Position numbers and translations under genes: made by a program | Notes under the pieces: model-generated | Database searches by the model: none | Seen by the model: only the letters and a program-made list of their open reading frames with translations | What the model was told of the DNA's origin: nothing | Shown here: one piece after another, positions 17,868 through 26,552 of the stretch | Layout of the letters: every line of letters begins with the position of its first letter | Numbering within the stretch: the first letter of the stretch is position 1 | DNA from: Rhizobium sp. ARZ01 | GTDB taxonomy: Bacteria > Pseudomonadota > Alphaproteobacteria > Rhizobiales > Rhizobiaceae | Assembly (NCBI RefSeq): GCF_014851675.1 | Contig: NZ_JACVAE010000001.1 | Span: 2,604,001 to 2,668,000, forward strand | Length of the DNA: 64,000 bases | Reading direction: 5' to 3'

Positions 17868-18460
17868 CAGTCCTGTCCATCATATCCGTTGAATTTGCGA
17901 AAACCGCTCTCGGTCAAAACCGCATCAAGCGCCACGTCGTGCGGTTCGGCTGGCACCGAAGCCACTTCCTGGCAATCGAACGCCACGCCGATCAACCGGG
18001 GCGAGCGCCCCTTTGCGCGCAGCCGATCAATCGCCCTGTCGTAGTGGCCGGCACCGTAACCAATCCGATGTCCGCCCGCGTCGAAGGCCGAAAGCGGGAC
18101 AAGCAGGATGTCCGGATCGAGGAGGATCGCCTCGGGTCCCGGCCCGGTGGTGCCGAAGCCGGTATGAACCAGCGGCGCACCACGCACGAGCTCTCGGAAA
18201 ACGATCGTCTCGCGGTCGAGCACGACGGGAAGGGATAGCCGTGCGCCGCGTTCGGCAAGCCGCGACATCAGCGGGCGGATGTCGGCCTCAGACCGGATCG
18301 GCCAAAAACCTGAGATGACGGCGCCGGGATCGAAATCTATCACCTCGCCGGCATGCTCTGCCATGGCAAGGCTGCCCTCGATACGCTCATCCACCGGCAT
18401 CTTGTCGCGAAGCGCCAGTTTCTCGTTGCGGAGCGCTGCTTTCGTTTCCTTCGGCGTCAC
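17867..18460 (-). CDS. ygfA: 5-formyltetrahydrofolate cyclo-ligase
   Basis: This 197-aa enzyme converts 5-formyl-THF to 5,10-methenyl-THF with ATP. Family blocks seen are ISGFWPIRSEADIRPLM, LSLPVVLDRETIVFRE and the C-terminal VPLSAFDAGGHRIGYGAGHYDRAI, where the GYGGGYYD-type ATP site is GYGAGHYD. In proteobacteria this gene usually lies just downstream of the 6S RNA gene and zapA. Here they are separated by about 16 kb, most of it the island. Confidence 0.93.
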   Translation of the reverse strand: MTPKETKAALRNEKLALRDKMPVDERIEGSLAMAEHAGEVIDFDPGAVISGFWPIRSEADIRPLMSRLAERGARLSLPVVLDRETIVFRELVRGAPLVHTGFGTTGPGPEAILLDPDILLVPLSAFDAGGHRIGYGAGHYDRAIDRLRAKGRSPRLIGVAFDCQEVASVPAEPHDVALDAVLTESGFRKFNGYDGQD

Positions 18461-18757
18461 ACGGTCTTTCCCGTTTCCTGATCGATCTCATCCCATAGCG
18501 CCGGAAAGGCCCTGCACGCAACCGCTCGCAGTGACACTCGGTTCTTTGCTCACCACCAAATAGGTGCAAAATAAAATGAATACAATTTCTGAATGTGTTT
18601 CGTTTTGCAACATCCAGTTTCGGCGATCGAGACAGCGTCAACCGCCTGAAACCCCGGCAACAAGCGGCAAAATAGCACAAATCCTTGATAAGGTTTAATA
18701 AAGCATTCCCTGAGGTTCGGCTGGGCTGGGGGAGAAAGCCTCTCTATCACCGCCGCC

Positions 18758-18997
18758 ATGTCCACACTCGATTCGCAATCTTCCGGCCCGCTCTGGCAGG
18801 CAACGACCGACCTTTCGGCCATCGAGCTGCGTTGCCTGGCTCTCGCCGCCGAGGGGAGGACGCCGGAACAAATCGTACTTGAGACCGACCTGCCACTTCC
18901 GCGTGTCGCCGAGGCGCTGACGGCTGCGACGGAAAAGCTGGATGCGCGCAACATCACCTGCGCCATATCGCGCGCCGCCCTGCTAAAACTCATCTAG
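18758..18997 (+). CDS. Small LuxR-type helix-turn-helix protein
   Basis: This 79-aa protein is essentially a single LuxR/GerE-like HTH: LSAIELRCLALAAEGRTPEQIVLETDLP, then a recognition helix PRVAEALTAATEKLDARN. There is no receiver or ligand domain, so it may be a stand-alone regulator. The target is unknown. The 297 bp upstream show no other gene but include an AT-rich part near 18545-18620 that could hold a promoter. Confidence 0.7.
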   Translation: MSTLDSQSSGPLWQATTDLSAIELRCLALAAEGRTPEQIVLETDLPLPRVAEALTAATEKLDARNITCAISRAALLKLI

Positions 18998-19009
18998 TAC
19001 CAGTGGCCG

Positions 19010-19999
19010 TCAGGCCGCCTGCGCCTCCGCCAGGCGCAGCATCGCAACTGCCGCCCCCTCGTCGGTGATCAGCGTGTTGCAGCCGATACGGTGGATCGTC
19101 GCCCGAATGGCCGGCGCCCGATGCGCGCCGCCTGAGACGAGCACGATGTGGTTCGCCTTCTTCACCGTGTCGAGGTCGATCGACATGACGCGGTCACGGA
19201 TCGGATGGTCGATCGTCCGTCCTTCGGCGTCAAGGAAATTGCACATCGTGTCGCAGACGCAGCCGGCGGCAACCAGTTCGTTCAGCACCGCCGGTGGCAG
19301 AAAGCCACGCGAGAGCGAAGTAGAATGAGGTCCGATGTCGCCGCAACTAACGACGGCGATGTCCATGTTCTCGGCGAGATCAAACAGCGGCTTCAGCCCG
19401 CATTTCTCGATCAGTCGGCGCTTGGTATCCGCACTATCGACCAGAAGCGGTGCCAGAAAGAGATAGCACTCCGCGCCAAGCTGGCTGGCGATCTGCCAGC
19501 TGTATTCGATCGGATTGATGTGGTGCGCCTCGACCACGCCGCCGAGCAGCGACACCACTTTCACGCGCTCGCGCCGGGCGGGACGAAAGCTCGCGAGCGA
19601 GGCCGTCAGCGTCCGCCCCCAGCCGACACCGACCGTGCAATCATCGCGGATGACTTCGGTGAGGAACTGCCCGAGCGCCAACCCGACGCCCTTAGCCGTC
19701 CCCTCTGCCGTTTCCGCCGCGGGAACGACGATTGCCTCGTCCAGCCCGTATTCCTTTTCCAGCCGCGTCGCCAACTCCACGCAGTCGCCGACGCCCTCGT
19801 CGATCCAGATCTGTACCTCGCCGCGCTTGAGCGCCTCGTCCAGCATGCGGATCACCGTGGTGCGACTAATGCCGAGCTTCTCGGCGACGTCCTTCTGCGT
19901 CATGCGCTGGTTATAATAGAGCCAGGCCGCGCGAAGGCGCAGCGACGCGCTTTCGGAAATTGCCATGTGCTTGTCACGCCGCAGTTTGACCACTTGCAT
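19010..19999 (-). CDS. SorC/DeoR-type sugar-binding transcriptional regulator
   Basis: This 329-aa regulator has an N-terminal HTH (RLRAAWLYYNQRMTQKDVAEKLGISRTTVIRMLDEAL, seen as MTQKDVAEKLGISRTTVIRM). The SorC sugar-phosphate-sensing domain follows (VGVGWGRTLTASLASF, VSLLGGVVEAHHINPIEYSW, DIGPHSTSLSRGFLP, VSGGAHRAPAIRA). The start at 19999 has GGGGA just upstream; ATG 19966 (MAISESASL) is an alternative. It is divergent from tal, which suggests it controls transaldolase in response to a sugar phosphate. Confidence 0.88.
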   Translation of the reverse strand: MQVVKLRRDKHMAISESASLRLRAAWLYYNQRMTQKDVAEKLGISRTTVIRMLDEALKRGEVQIWIDEGVGDCVELATRLEKEYGLDEAIVVPAAETAEGTAKGVGLALGQFLTEVIRDDCTVGVGWGRTLTASLASFRPARRERVKVVSLLGGVVEAHHINPIEYSWQIASQLGAECYLFLAPLLVDSADTKRRLIEKCGLKPLFDLAENMDIAVVSCGDIGPHSTSLSRGFLPPAVLNELVAAGCVCDTMCNFLDAEGRTIDHPIRDRVMSIDLDTVKKANHIVLVSGGAHRAPAIRATIHRIGCNTLITDEGAAVAMLRLAEAQAA

Positions 20000-20248
20000 T
20001 CCCCATTCTCATTTCCCTGCCCTCGTCGGGTACGGCGATACCTCTTAGCACGGAACCAAACAAATGCGACATATGATTATCTAGGTAAACAAAAGTGCTT
20101 GACATCGGCGCCACCCGGTGACGATAGTCGCCCCATGTTCCGCGCGCTGATAGGTTCGCGGGCAATGCGCGCGCTGATGCAGCGGCGAAGGAGGCTTCGC
20201 CCGTAAGGACGGCGCACTATACGGACATCACCAAACGGGATTTCGAAC

Positions 20249-21211
20249 ATGACCTCCAAGCTTGAACAACTGCGTGCGATGACGACCGTTGTGGCGGACA
20301 CCGGCGACATCGAGGCCGTAGCGCGCCTGAAGCCCGTCGACTGCACGACCAATCCAACCATTGTCCTCAAGGCGCTCGGAACTCCGATGTTCGCCGACAC
20401 CGTCGCCGAGGCGCTGCGCTGGGGCCAGTCTCAAGGCGGCAGCCGCGAAGGCGTGATTGGCGCAGTTGCGGATCGCTTGGCGATTTCCGTCGGCGCCGCA
20501 CTTGCCGAGCTCGTGCCCGGTCGTGTCTCGACAGAAGTGGACGCCGACCTTTCCTTCGACACGGCGGCTTCGATCGAAAAGGCTCGCGCCATCATCAAGG
20601 CCTATGAGGCGCGCGGCATCGGCCGCGAGCACATCCTGATCAAGCTGGCCTCTACCTGGGAAGGCATTCGCGCCGCCGAAGTGTTGCAGAAGGAAGGCAT
20701 CGACTGCAATCTGACGCTGCTGTTCAACAAGGCCCAGGCGATTGCCTGCGCCGACGCCGGCGCCTTTCTGATCTCACCCTTCGTTGGCCGCATCCTCGAC
20801 TGGCATGTCAAGGCCGCTGGCAAGACGTTCACGGCCGAAGAGGATCCGGGCGTACTCTCGGTCCGCGCCATCTACGACTACTACAAGTCCAACGGCATCA
20901 AGACGATCGTCATGGGCGCCTCCTTCCGCAACACCGGCGAGATAGAGGCACTGGCCGGCTGCGACCGCCTGACGATCAGCCCGCAGTTGCTGGAAGAACT
21001 TGAAAAGGCCGAAGGCAAGCTGGAGCGTAGGCTCTCGCCGGAAACTGTCACTCGCGTCGCCCCTATCAAGATTGACGAAAAGACGTTCCGCTGGATGCTG
21101 AACGAGGACGCCATGGCGACCGAGAAGCTTTCCGAAGGCATCCGCGCCTTCGCCAAGGACCTCGGCGCGCTGCGCGCGATGATCAACAAGGAGATGAAGG
21201 CGGCGGCGTAG
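20249..21211 (+). CDS. tal: Transaldolase, TalB type
   Basis: This 320-aa enzyme moves a dihydroxyacetone unit between sugar phosphates in the non-oxidative pentose phosphate pathway. The Schiff-base Lys lies in [61 protein letters not shown] and [19 protein letters not shown] are class I signatures. The length matches TalB. A SorC-type regulator is divergent from it, and a strong terminator follows the gene. Confidence 0.97.
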   Translation: MTSKLEQLRAMTTVVADTGDIEAVARLKPVDCTTNPTIVLKALGTPMFADTVAEALRWGQSQGGSREGVIGAVADRLAISVGAALAELVPGRVSTEVDADLSFDTAASIEKARAIIKAYEARGIGREHILIKLASTWEGIRAAEVLQKEGIDCNLTLLFNKAQAIACADAGAFLISPFVGRILDWHVKAAGKTFTAEEDPGVLSVRAIYDYYKSNGIKTIVMGASFRNTGEIEALAGCDRLTISPQLLEELEKAEGKLERRLSPETVTRVAPIKIDEKTFRWMLNEDAMATEKLSEGIRAFAKDLGALRAMINKEMKAAA

Positions 21212-21236
21212 GACCGCAATTCCTCGCCAACCTTAC

Positions 21237-21272
21237 GAAGCGGCCGCCTCCGGGCGGCCGCTTCATTTTTTA
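21237..21272 (+). terminator. Intrinsic terminator of tal
   Basis: A 12-bp perfect stem (GAAGCGGCCGCC at 21237-21248 with GGCGGCCGCTTC at 21253-21264) and a 4-base loop are followed by A and seven T (21266-21272). It starts 25 bp after the tal stop. Confidence 0.9.
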
Positions 21273-21374
21273 ACCTTCCGGCCGGATGGCACGACCAAAC
21301 GCGCGCACCACACTCGCAAATTGCAAACACTGATTGTAGCTTGCGGCGGATCGCCATTTTTTTTCGGAGCACGC

Positions 21375-21788
21375 ATGATCAGCCGCCTCATCCAACTTGC
21401 CGCTCTACTGGCGGTTCTGCTCCCGGCGGGGTCCCTGTACGCTGAAGATTTGGGCTTTGCCGGCGAATGGAGGCAGATCCATTCCAATGCGGGGCAATGC
21501 CCCACATGTCGGATTTCAGTGCAACAGGCCGGATCAACACTGATCATCGACGCGAACAACGGCTGGATGGCGACAGCAGAGGCAGGCGATCAGGGAAACC
21601 CTGATCTGGCTCGCGGCGCGGGGTCCTGGAGGAGCGATACGAACAAGACCTACGCGGGTAAAAGCTTCGAACTTCTCCTTGTCCGGAACGACGAGAACCT
21701 TCACATGACCATGCACGTGAGGCCCGGCACGGGGGCGGCACGAACCATCAGGGGCATATTCCAGAGAATTCGACAGAATGGCATATAA
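21375..21788 (+). CDS. Small exported protein of unknown function
   Basis: This 137-aa protein has a signal peptide (MISRLIQLAALLAVLLPAGSLYA, cleavage before EDLGFAG). The mature part has a GEWRQIHSN opening, a CPTC pair that could form a disulfide or bind metal, and otherwise beta-rich sequence. No family was recognised. ATG 21375 follows a GGAG site. The stop lies 28 bp before the left attachment repeat, so it is the last chromosomal gene before the island. Confidence 0.65.
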   Translation: MISRLIQLAALLAVLLPAGSLYAEDLGFAGEWRQIHSNAGQCPTCRISVQQAGSTLIIDANNGWMATAEAGDQGNPDLARGAGSWRSDTNKTYAGKSFELLLVRNDENLHMTMHVRPGTGAARTIRGIFQRIRQNGI

Positions 21789-21815
21789 GGTCGAGCCTGT
21801 CCGCTGCTGCCCCCA

Positions 21816-21962
21816 GCCGAGATCATTGAAATTGAAAAACGAAGCGCGATCCACGACGACCGATGGCGTGTGTACGATCCCGGGTGCCTACAAAGTAGGT
21901 GGGCGCCGTGTGTCCGAACCCACGGGTCCGAACAGGGACAGCTCCCTTGAGATCGTGTATGG
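21816..21962 (-). repeat. Left attachment repeat: partial or second copy of the 6S-like RNA gene
   Basis: Positions 21841-21962 match 34622-34743 in the same orientation. Weaker similarity continues to about 21816 (AGCCGA and CATTGAAAT shared). The 69-bp stretch 21841-21909 is identical in both copies and is the likely crossover segment. On the minus strand this copy is joined to island sequence at its 5' side, so it lacks the native upstream region and is probably not transcribed normally. Seven substitutions distinguish it from the right copy. Those flanking CCCACGGG keep a minus-strand stem paired. Confidence 0.75.
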
Positions 21963-21976
21963 TATACGGTTGTTTT

Positions 21977-22001
21977 AAAAGAGAAATTTACCCTCTCTTT
22001 T
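21977..22001. terminator. Terminator-like hairpin at the left island end
   Basis: AAAAGAGA (21977-21984) and TCTCTTTT (21994-22001) form a perfect 8-bp stem with a 9-base loop. The A/T arms give a U run in either direction. It would insulate the left repeat from island transcription. Confidence 0.55.
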
Positions 22002-22131
22002 GAAAACGCCGCACGCTTTTGTCCCTACAACTTCGTTGATTTCCGACTCTGTTGGTCCGCGCAGTATCGCAAGCGGTGTCACAATTTCAACCGCTAAATC
22101 GCGCTGATCATCGCGCCTTACCCCGCTCTGG

Positions 22132-22389
22132 CTACGCGTCCTCGATGATCCTTATGAAGTCCTCATAGTCGCACTCGGCATCAAAACTCTCGAAGGCGAC
22201 AGCACCGTTAATGATGATCCTGTAGCGCTTCAGGTAGACTGTATCGAGCAGGGTATCGACCACATACTTGCCGATATTCGGAGGCGGGACATACTGCGTG
22301 GCGACGGTGAAGGGTTCAATCTGGTCTCCCGTCATCGCCACACGGATGCCGGTGCTTGTTCTCTCAATGTTTAAATGGGCTTCCAACAA
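22132..22389 (-). CDS. Small island protein of unknown function
   Basis: This 85-aa acidic protein (MLEAHLNIERTSTGIRVAM ... YEDFIRIIEDA) has no recognised family, signal or membrane segment. It lies 105 bp downstream of the helicase-primase on the same strand and could share its transcript. Its position as the last gene before the attachment repeat might suit a small accessory or regulatory protein, but nothing shows this. Confidence 0.5.
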   Translation of the reverse strand: MLEAHLNIERTSTGIRVAMTGDQIEPFTVATQYVPPPNIGKYVVDTLLDTVYLKRYRIIINGAVAFESFDAECDYEDFIRIIEDA

Positions 22390-22493
22390 ACTGCCTCTGT
22401 TTCGCCTTTGTTTTCATTAGGAAATTCTGCGTAGAATTCCAAATGATTTCAAATTGTGGGGCAGCGCTTAGCAAGAGACGTACCGTCTCCCTC

Positions 22494-24830
22494 TCACGCT
22501 CCCTCTTTGCTCTTCAGAATCCAATCAACGGTGTATTCCGCGTCACGATCATCGCCGTTTCCGAACATGTGCCGATTGGTATGCATGACTTCTTTTGTTT
22601 CTTCAGGACTCAATCCAGCCTTGAACAACAGGTCGACGCCAGCATTGGTGTAGTTTATCGAACCCTTCCCAAAGCCTACCGGAACCGCCCAACGGTTCAT
22701 GATCGATTCAACGCTTACGGTCCCGACGACATCAGCGACCGGAGGGGGTTCCTTCAGGGGCTTCTCTTCGGTGATCGGGTCACGCTCCATGTACGCCATG
22801 ACATCAAGGAAGACCGGCTGTTCGCCAGACATTACCGTCCCGTCAATGAATAGGTCGCAGCCATAGATCGAGACGGACGGCATGTGAAAGCGCGTCATCA
22901 TGGTCAGCTTGGTCTTGTCGGCAGTGAAGGCATCGCCGAACCGGTCGCGAATGTCCTTCAGGAGATGCGAAACAATGTGATTATAGCCGTAGGCGGTCAC
23001 CGGCTGACGAAGAGCCACATCCAAGCGGAAACGCCATTCCCCGGGCTTCGAACTCCATGAATGAGTGATGACGTGCGAGAACGGCAACCATGCGGATAGT
23101 TCAGCCGGATCGCGGGTCACATCGTCAAAATCAAGGGTAATGACCTTGGTCGCTTCAATGTTACCCTTGGTCTTGTGGTCGGTCGCCGACTTATAGACGC
23201 CTTCGCGGTACAAGACCGACAGTTCCTTCTTGGGCGGGGTGTCCGTCATGGCGAAGTCGCGATTGTCCGCAACCCAATCAGCCCAAGAGCTAAGGACATC
23301 ATCCCAATGCTTCTTGGTGTCGTAACGATCCATCCACTTGCGGCGGCGGAACCCTTCATAGTCAACCAGTTCCGAAACCGCATTCACACCAGCGCCATGA
23401 CGGGACTTACCCTTTCGTTCAGCGGCAGTCTTGGCTTGCTTCGGTGCCAAGGCATCAATGCCGGTGTCGAGAAAGACGGGTTCACTGCAACCGGGGATCA
23501 GATCGGCAACGAACTTGGCGGCGCGGTAGTCGAAGAAGATCAGATGTACCGGGCGCTTTGAATCCATATCGCGGAACGACGAACGCCCAACAGCCTGATA
23601 GGCGCGCTCCAAGCACGTTGCCCGGTCAACTGCCTTCTTATCCAGACCAAAGAACGCCTTCAGGAACGTATACGTCTCTTTGTGCTCATTGCAGGCGGCA
23701 AGGAAAATCGCCACATCAACTTCTTTGTAGGAATCCCATCCGCGAGCCGCCGACGAAAGAATCATTGCATTCGGGTCGTTCCACTGGAACTTCTTCACGC
23801 CTTTCGGCGGATTGTTCAGAAACACAAGACTCTTGGTATCTTCGGCATATCCCAAATCAGCAAGAAGCTTCCCAACAGCAGCGCACGAACCATCAAACGT
23901 AGGCTGATAGTCAATCTGATTATAGGTCGTCTTCGAACAGTTCTTGTTCGTGTGGAAATAGACCGTCGTCGTCGCTGCCTTGTGCTTCAGGTCGCGATAC
24001 CGAATGCCTTCGTCACCGATGGTCATAATCTGGCGGTGCAGCGAGAATTCAACGCCATAAAAACCCGACCAAATCAGATTCATCAGCGACGAAAGGAAAT
24101 TGGCACCAAGGATCGTCACCGACGCGAAACGGTCGAAGATGGCAGGCTTCATCATGACATGCAGGGTCAGGGATTGGTCAAATTCGTCCTTGAATTTGCG
24201 GTAAATCGTGGTTTCAGCGAACACATCGAAATGCTGATGCCGATTGATTTTATCAATAGCATCAACAGCCGTTTCATTGAGACGTGCGAGCTTTTCGCCA
24301 TAGTGCATTTCAAGGAATTTTTCGCCTTCATCGGTGATCCGGATTTGAAGATAGCCGTCTACCGGCGTCGGCTGCGATGTCATGTACGAGGCGAGAGAAG
24401 CGCGTGATGTGACCGCCCCGGAAAGGAAAATTCGTTCATGAATCGTCGGGATTTCATCCATGAAAAGGTTGTACTCACCAACCCGCTCTGACGTGACACG
24501 AGTGACAACCGTCTGATTGCCGATGATGACCTGATACTTCCCGGATTCAATGGCGTCATTCATGATAGAAGTGCATGTCACTGTCGGCTTTTCTTCGTCA
24601 TATGGGAAGGCATCAGTGTCGATGCGAAGAACGGAAATGCCCTTATTGATCAGATTGGTTTCAATCTCTTGGGCGAGCTTAATCGACTGGATTCCGATGA
24701 TGCTTTTTCCACTGAAGGGATGCGCTACATGGTGTTCCAGCGAATGCGTCTTGCCGCCACCAATGGCAGGGTCGGCGTAGAAGAAATTGCGGGGTGTCGG
24801 CTGGTAGGGGAATGGGGAATTGAAAAACAT
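22494..24830 (-). CDS. SF2-type helicase fused to an AEP-like primase, likely replication protein
   Basis: The 778-aa protein has an N-terminal helicase: Walker A DPAIGGGKTHSLEHH (about residues 19-33), motif II YNLFMDEIPTIHER near 120, and motif VI RAYQAVGRSSFRD near 410. The C-terminal third carries an archaeo-eukaryotic-primase-like pattern: LDFDDVTRDP (metal-binding DxD), FSHVITHSWSS, then GEWRFRLDVALRQPVT, followed by helices. This resembles primase-helicase replication proteins of plasmids, phages and satellites, but with the helicase first. The start ATG 24830 follows AGAAAGGA. It faces away from the repeat-rich 1.1-kb region, as a replication gene beside its origin would. The functional assignment is inferred from motifs only. 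Confidence 0.7.
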   Translation of the reverse strand: MFFNSPFPYQPTPRNFFYADPAIGGGKTHSLEHHVAHPFSGKSIIGIQSIKLAQEIETNLINKGISVLRIDTDAFPYDEEKPTVTCTSIMNDAIESGKYQVIIGNQTVVTRVTSERVGEYNLFMDEIPTIHERIFLSGAVTSRASLASYMTSQPTPVDGYLQIRITDEGEKFLEMHYGEKLARLNETAVDAIDKINRHQHFDVFAETTIYRKFKDEFDQSLTLHVMMKPAIFDRFASVTILGANFLSSLMNLIWSGFYGVEFSLHRQIMTIGDEGIRYRDLKHKAATTTVYFHTNKNCSKTTYNQIDYQPTFDGSCAAVGKLLADLGYAEDTKSLVFLNNPPKGVKKFQWNDPNAMILSSAARGWDSYKEVDVAIFLAACNEHKETYTFLKAFFGLDKKAVDRATCLERAYQAVGRSSFRDMDSKRPVHLIFFDYRAAKFVADLIPGCSEPVFLDTGIDALAPKQAKTAAERKGKSRHGAGVNAVSELVDYEGFRRRKWMDRYDTKKHWDDVLSSWADWVADNRDFAMTDTPPKKELSVLYREGVYKSATDHKTKGNIEATKVITLDFDDVTRDPAELSAWLPFSHVITHSWSSKPGEWRFRLDVALRQPVTAYGYNHIVSHLLKDIRDRFGDAFTADKTKLTMMTRFHMPSVSIYGCDLFIDGTVMSGEQPVFLDVMAYMERDPITEEKPLKEPPPVADVVGTVSVESIMNRWAVPVGFGKGSINYTNAGVDLLFKAGLSPEETKEVMHTNRHMFGNGDDRDAEYTVDWILKSKEGA

Positions 24831-24865
24831 TGGTCCTTTCTGCTCTTGAGTGACTAAAACGAAAA

Positions 24866-24906
24866 AAGGTCTTCAGCGACCGGTTGGACATTGCGCTGAA
24901 GACCTT
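24866..24906. repeat. 13-bp perfect inverted repeat upstream of the helicase-primase
   Basis: AAGGTCTTCAGCG (24866-24878) and CGCTGAAGACCTT (24894-24906) flank a 15-base loop. The loop itself begins with ACCGGTTGGAC, whose complement recurs at 24985-24995. Nested and alternative pairings are therefore possible, as in an origin, an antisense-RNA control region or a leader that regulates the gene starting at 24830. Confidence 0.75.
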
Positions 24907-25391
24907 TGACCTTTTTCGATTAGTCGAGGCAGAAAGTAGCGGAACGGAACCAGTTGTTTGACCTTCTGGAAGAGAAAACCAAGCGTCCAACCGGTTCCTT
25001 TTCCTTGAATTGTATTTAGTAATCCGACATCCGAGGCAGGCAATTCGACGCAATTAGAGACGCGAGAACGCCTGCCGTTGGCGGATATCACGATTTTCGG
25101 GAGTGCGCGTATTGTAGACGAACCCCGGGGCTTCGTCAATGGACATGAGGCGTAAGTTACTGAAAAATAACTTGAAATTAAAACGAATTCCATGGTGGCA
25201 AGTGCTCAATGGAAGGCGAGCCGGGAACCCAAACTTTCTGCAAAATCTAAAAACCTGCCGGGTGACTTGATAATTTGTGGAACCAAAAAGGGGCGTAGGG
25301 GTGCAAATCCCGGGAGGTCAGGCGCAAAATGTCTGCCGACATCGCCGCTGGATTGATTGAACAACGGCGGCATGGTTATGGATGGTCAAGC

Positions 25392-25417
25392 CTCGCTTCG
25401 CGAGTGGGCTTCGCCCA
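25392..25417. repeat. Double hairpin with TTC loops
   Basis: CTCGC-TTC-GCGAG (25392-25404) is followed directly by TGGGC-TTC-GCCCA (25405-25417). These are two adjacent 5-bp stems with the same 3-base loop. The second stem is the exact reverse complement of a hairpin at 25657-25669. Confidence 0.7.
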
Positions 25418-25655
25418 TCGAGTAGGCTTCCTTTCGTCTTCGACTCGGTGTCGGCTGGTATGAGAACTGGCGAATCGCAACCCTTCCTGCTGGTATGAGA
25501 CGGGATGTTCTCGTCTTTAATTTGCGATGTCACGACTCCCTATAGGAATCTTATAGAGTAATGTGACAAGGGAAATATCCTGTTCTTAGACCAGCCGCCC
25601 CGCCATCGGTAATGGTCATCGTTGTCTATCCAATCAACTTGTTAAATCCAGTTAA

Positions 25656-25683
25656 ATGGGCGAAGCCCATGCGCGAAGCGCAT
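25656..25683. repeat. Double hairpin with GAA loops
   Basis: ATGGGC-GAA-GCCCAT (25656-25670) and ATGCGC-GAA-GCGCAT (25669-25683) overlap by two bases. They mirror the TTC-loop pair at 25392-25417 on the opposite strand, 240 bp away. This suggests an inverted pair of structured sites within the candidate origin or resolution region. Confidence 0.7.
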
Positions 25684-25867
25684 TGTGACCATTGGCAGTT
25701 AATCCCTAATCGAACCACTGCCGATCCTGTCCCCTGTCATTGCCGCTCGATGTCGCCCGGTTATGGCGTCTCGATTGCCGGTTCATTATGAGCACACTTC
25801 CCCTGAACCACTCGACATCAATCGGCATCGCCCGGTATTCCAGCAGCATTGACGGTTCAGCAAGGAT

Positions 25868-25910
25868 GGTTTACATCTGATTTCAAGTAAACCGATCTGA
25901 ACTAAACCGA
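25868..25910. promoter_or_regulatory. Dyad and direct repeat before the serine recombinase
   Basis: GGTTTAC (25868-25874) and GTAAACC (25887-25893) are a 7-bp dyad with a 12-base spacer. TAAACCGA occurs at 25888-25895 and again at 25903-25910. The sites end 12 bp before the recombinase ATG at 25923. They could be a resolvase binding (res-like) site that also represses the gene, as in Tn3-type systems. Confidence 0.5.
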
Positions 25911-25922
25911 AAGGGATTTCAC

Positions 25923-26552
25923 ATGCTGGCAAGGATGTATCTTAGAGCATCGACCGACGAACAGGACGCAACGCGAGCACGACAGGAACTTGAAGACTTT
26001 GCAGCCGAACGCGGCTTGACGATTGTCGCGACCTATATCGAGAACGAAAGCGGGGCGAAGTTGCAGCGCCCGGAACTGTTCCGCCTTCTGTCCGATAGCC
26101 GCCCGGGCGATGTCCTGCTGATCGAACAGGTTGACCGCCTGTCGAGGTTGACCGAAGCCGACTGGCAAAAGCTTCTTGCGGAAATCGAGACCAAGGAAGT
26201 TCGCATTGTCGCTGGCGATCTGCCTACATCGTGGATGCTCGCCAGCCCAACGGACGCATTCACCGGGCGCATGTTCAAAGCCATCAACGGCATGCTTCTT
26301 GACGTGCTCGCTGCCGTCGCCCGCAAGGACTACGATGACCGTAGACGGCGACAGGCACAAGGGCAGGCACGCGCTAAAGCCGAAGGGCGATACAAGGGTA
26401 AGCAGGAAGACGTGAAGCGGAACAAGGGCATTGAAGACATGCTGAAGGAAGGCAAGTCCTACACCCAAATACAGGACGTTACGAAGGCTTCCCGGGCGAC
26501 CGTGGCGAAGATTGCCAAGCGGATGAAGGATCGCGCTACAGAAGCCGCCTGA
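25923..26552 (+). CDS. Serine recombinase, resolvase/invertase family
   Basis: This 209-aa protein opens MLARMYLRASTDEQDATRARQ, with the catalytic Ser in YLRAST (about residue 10). Arginine-containing LLIEQVDRLSRL and the dimer helix AFTGRMFKAINGMLLDVLAAVARKDYDDRRRRQ follow. The C-terminal HTH is GKSYTQIQDVTKASRATVAKIAKR. The size is that of small resolvases. On an island of this kind it may resolve dimers of the circular form or invert DNA; integration is more likely the job of the tyrosine integrase. The ribosome site is GAAAGGG. Confidence 0.92.
   Translation: MLARMYLRASTDEQDATRARQELEDFAAERGLTIVATYIENESGAKLQRPELFRLLSDSRPGDVLLIEQVDRLSRLTEADWQKLLAEIETKEVRIVAGDLPTSWMLASPTDAFTGRMFKAINGMLLDVLAAVARKDYDDRRRRQAQGQARAKAEGRYKGKQEDVKRNKGIEDMLKEGKSYTQIQDVTKASRATVAKIAKRMKDRATEAA

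Larger units (their letters stand above)
24831..25922. other. Repeat-rich non-coding region, candidate replication origin
   Basis: These 1.09 kb have no credible gene. They contain the 13-bp inverted repeat at 24866-24906, an 11-bp arm pair ACCGGTTGGAC/GTCCAACCGGT at 24879-24889 and 24985-24995, and AAGTTA/TAACTT at 25154-25173. A direct repeat GCTGGTATGAGA lies at 25454 and 25489. A CTATA/TATAG dyad lies at about 25541-25557. Two double hairpins (25392-25417, 25656-25683) and a dyad before the recombinase gene complete the set. The position between a primase-helicase and a resolvase is typical of an origin plus a recombination site. I saw no clear DnaA box. Confidence 0.5.

Noticed and set aside
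25297..25316. tRNA-like T-arm sequence (GGTGCAAATCCCGGGAGG)
   Set aside because: The surrounding bases do not fold into a cloverleaf and no acceptor or anticodon stem pairs.
25392..25683. Retron or diversity-generating element because of the double hairpins
   Set aside because: No reverse transcriptase or template/variable repeat lies in the island, and the hairpins are too short for msr/msd.
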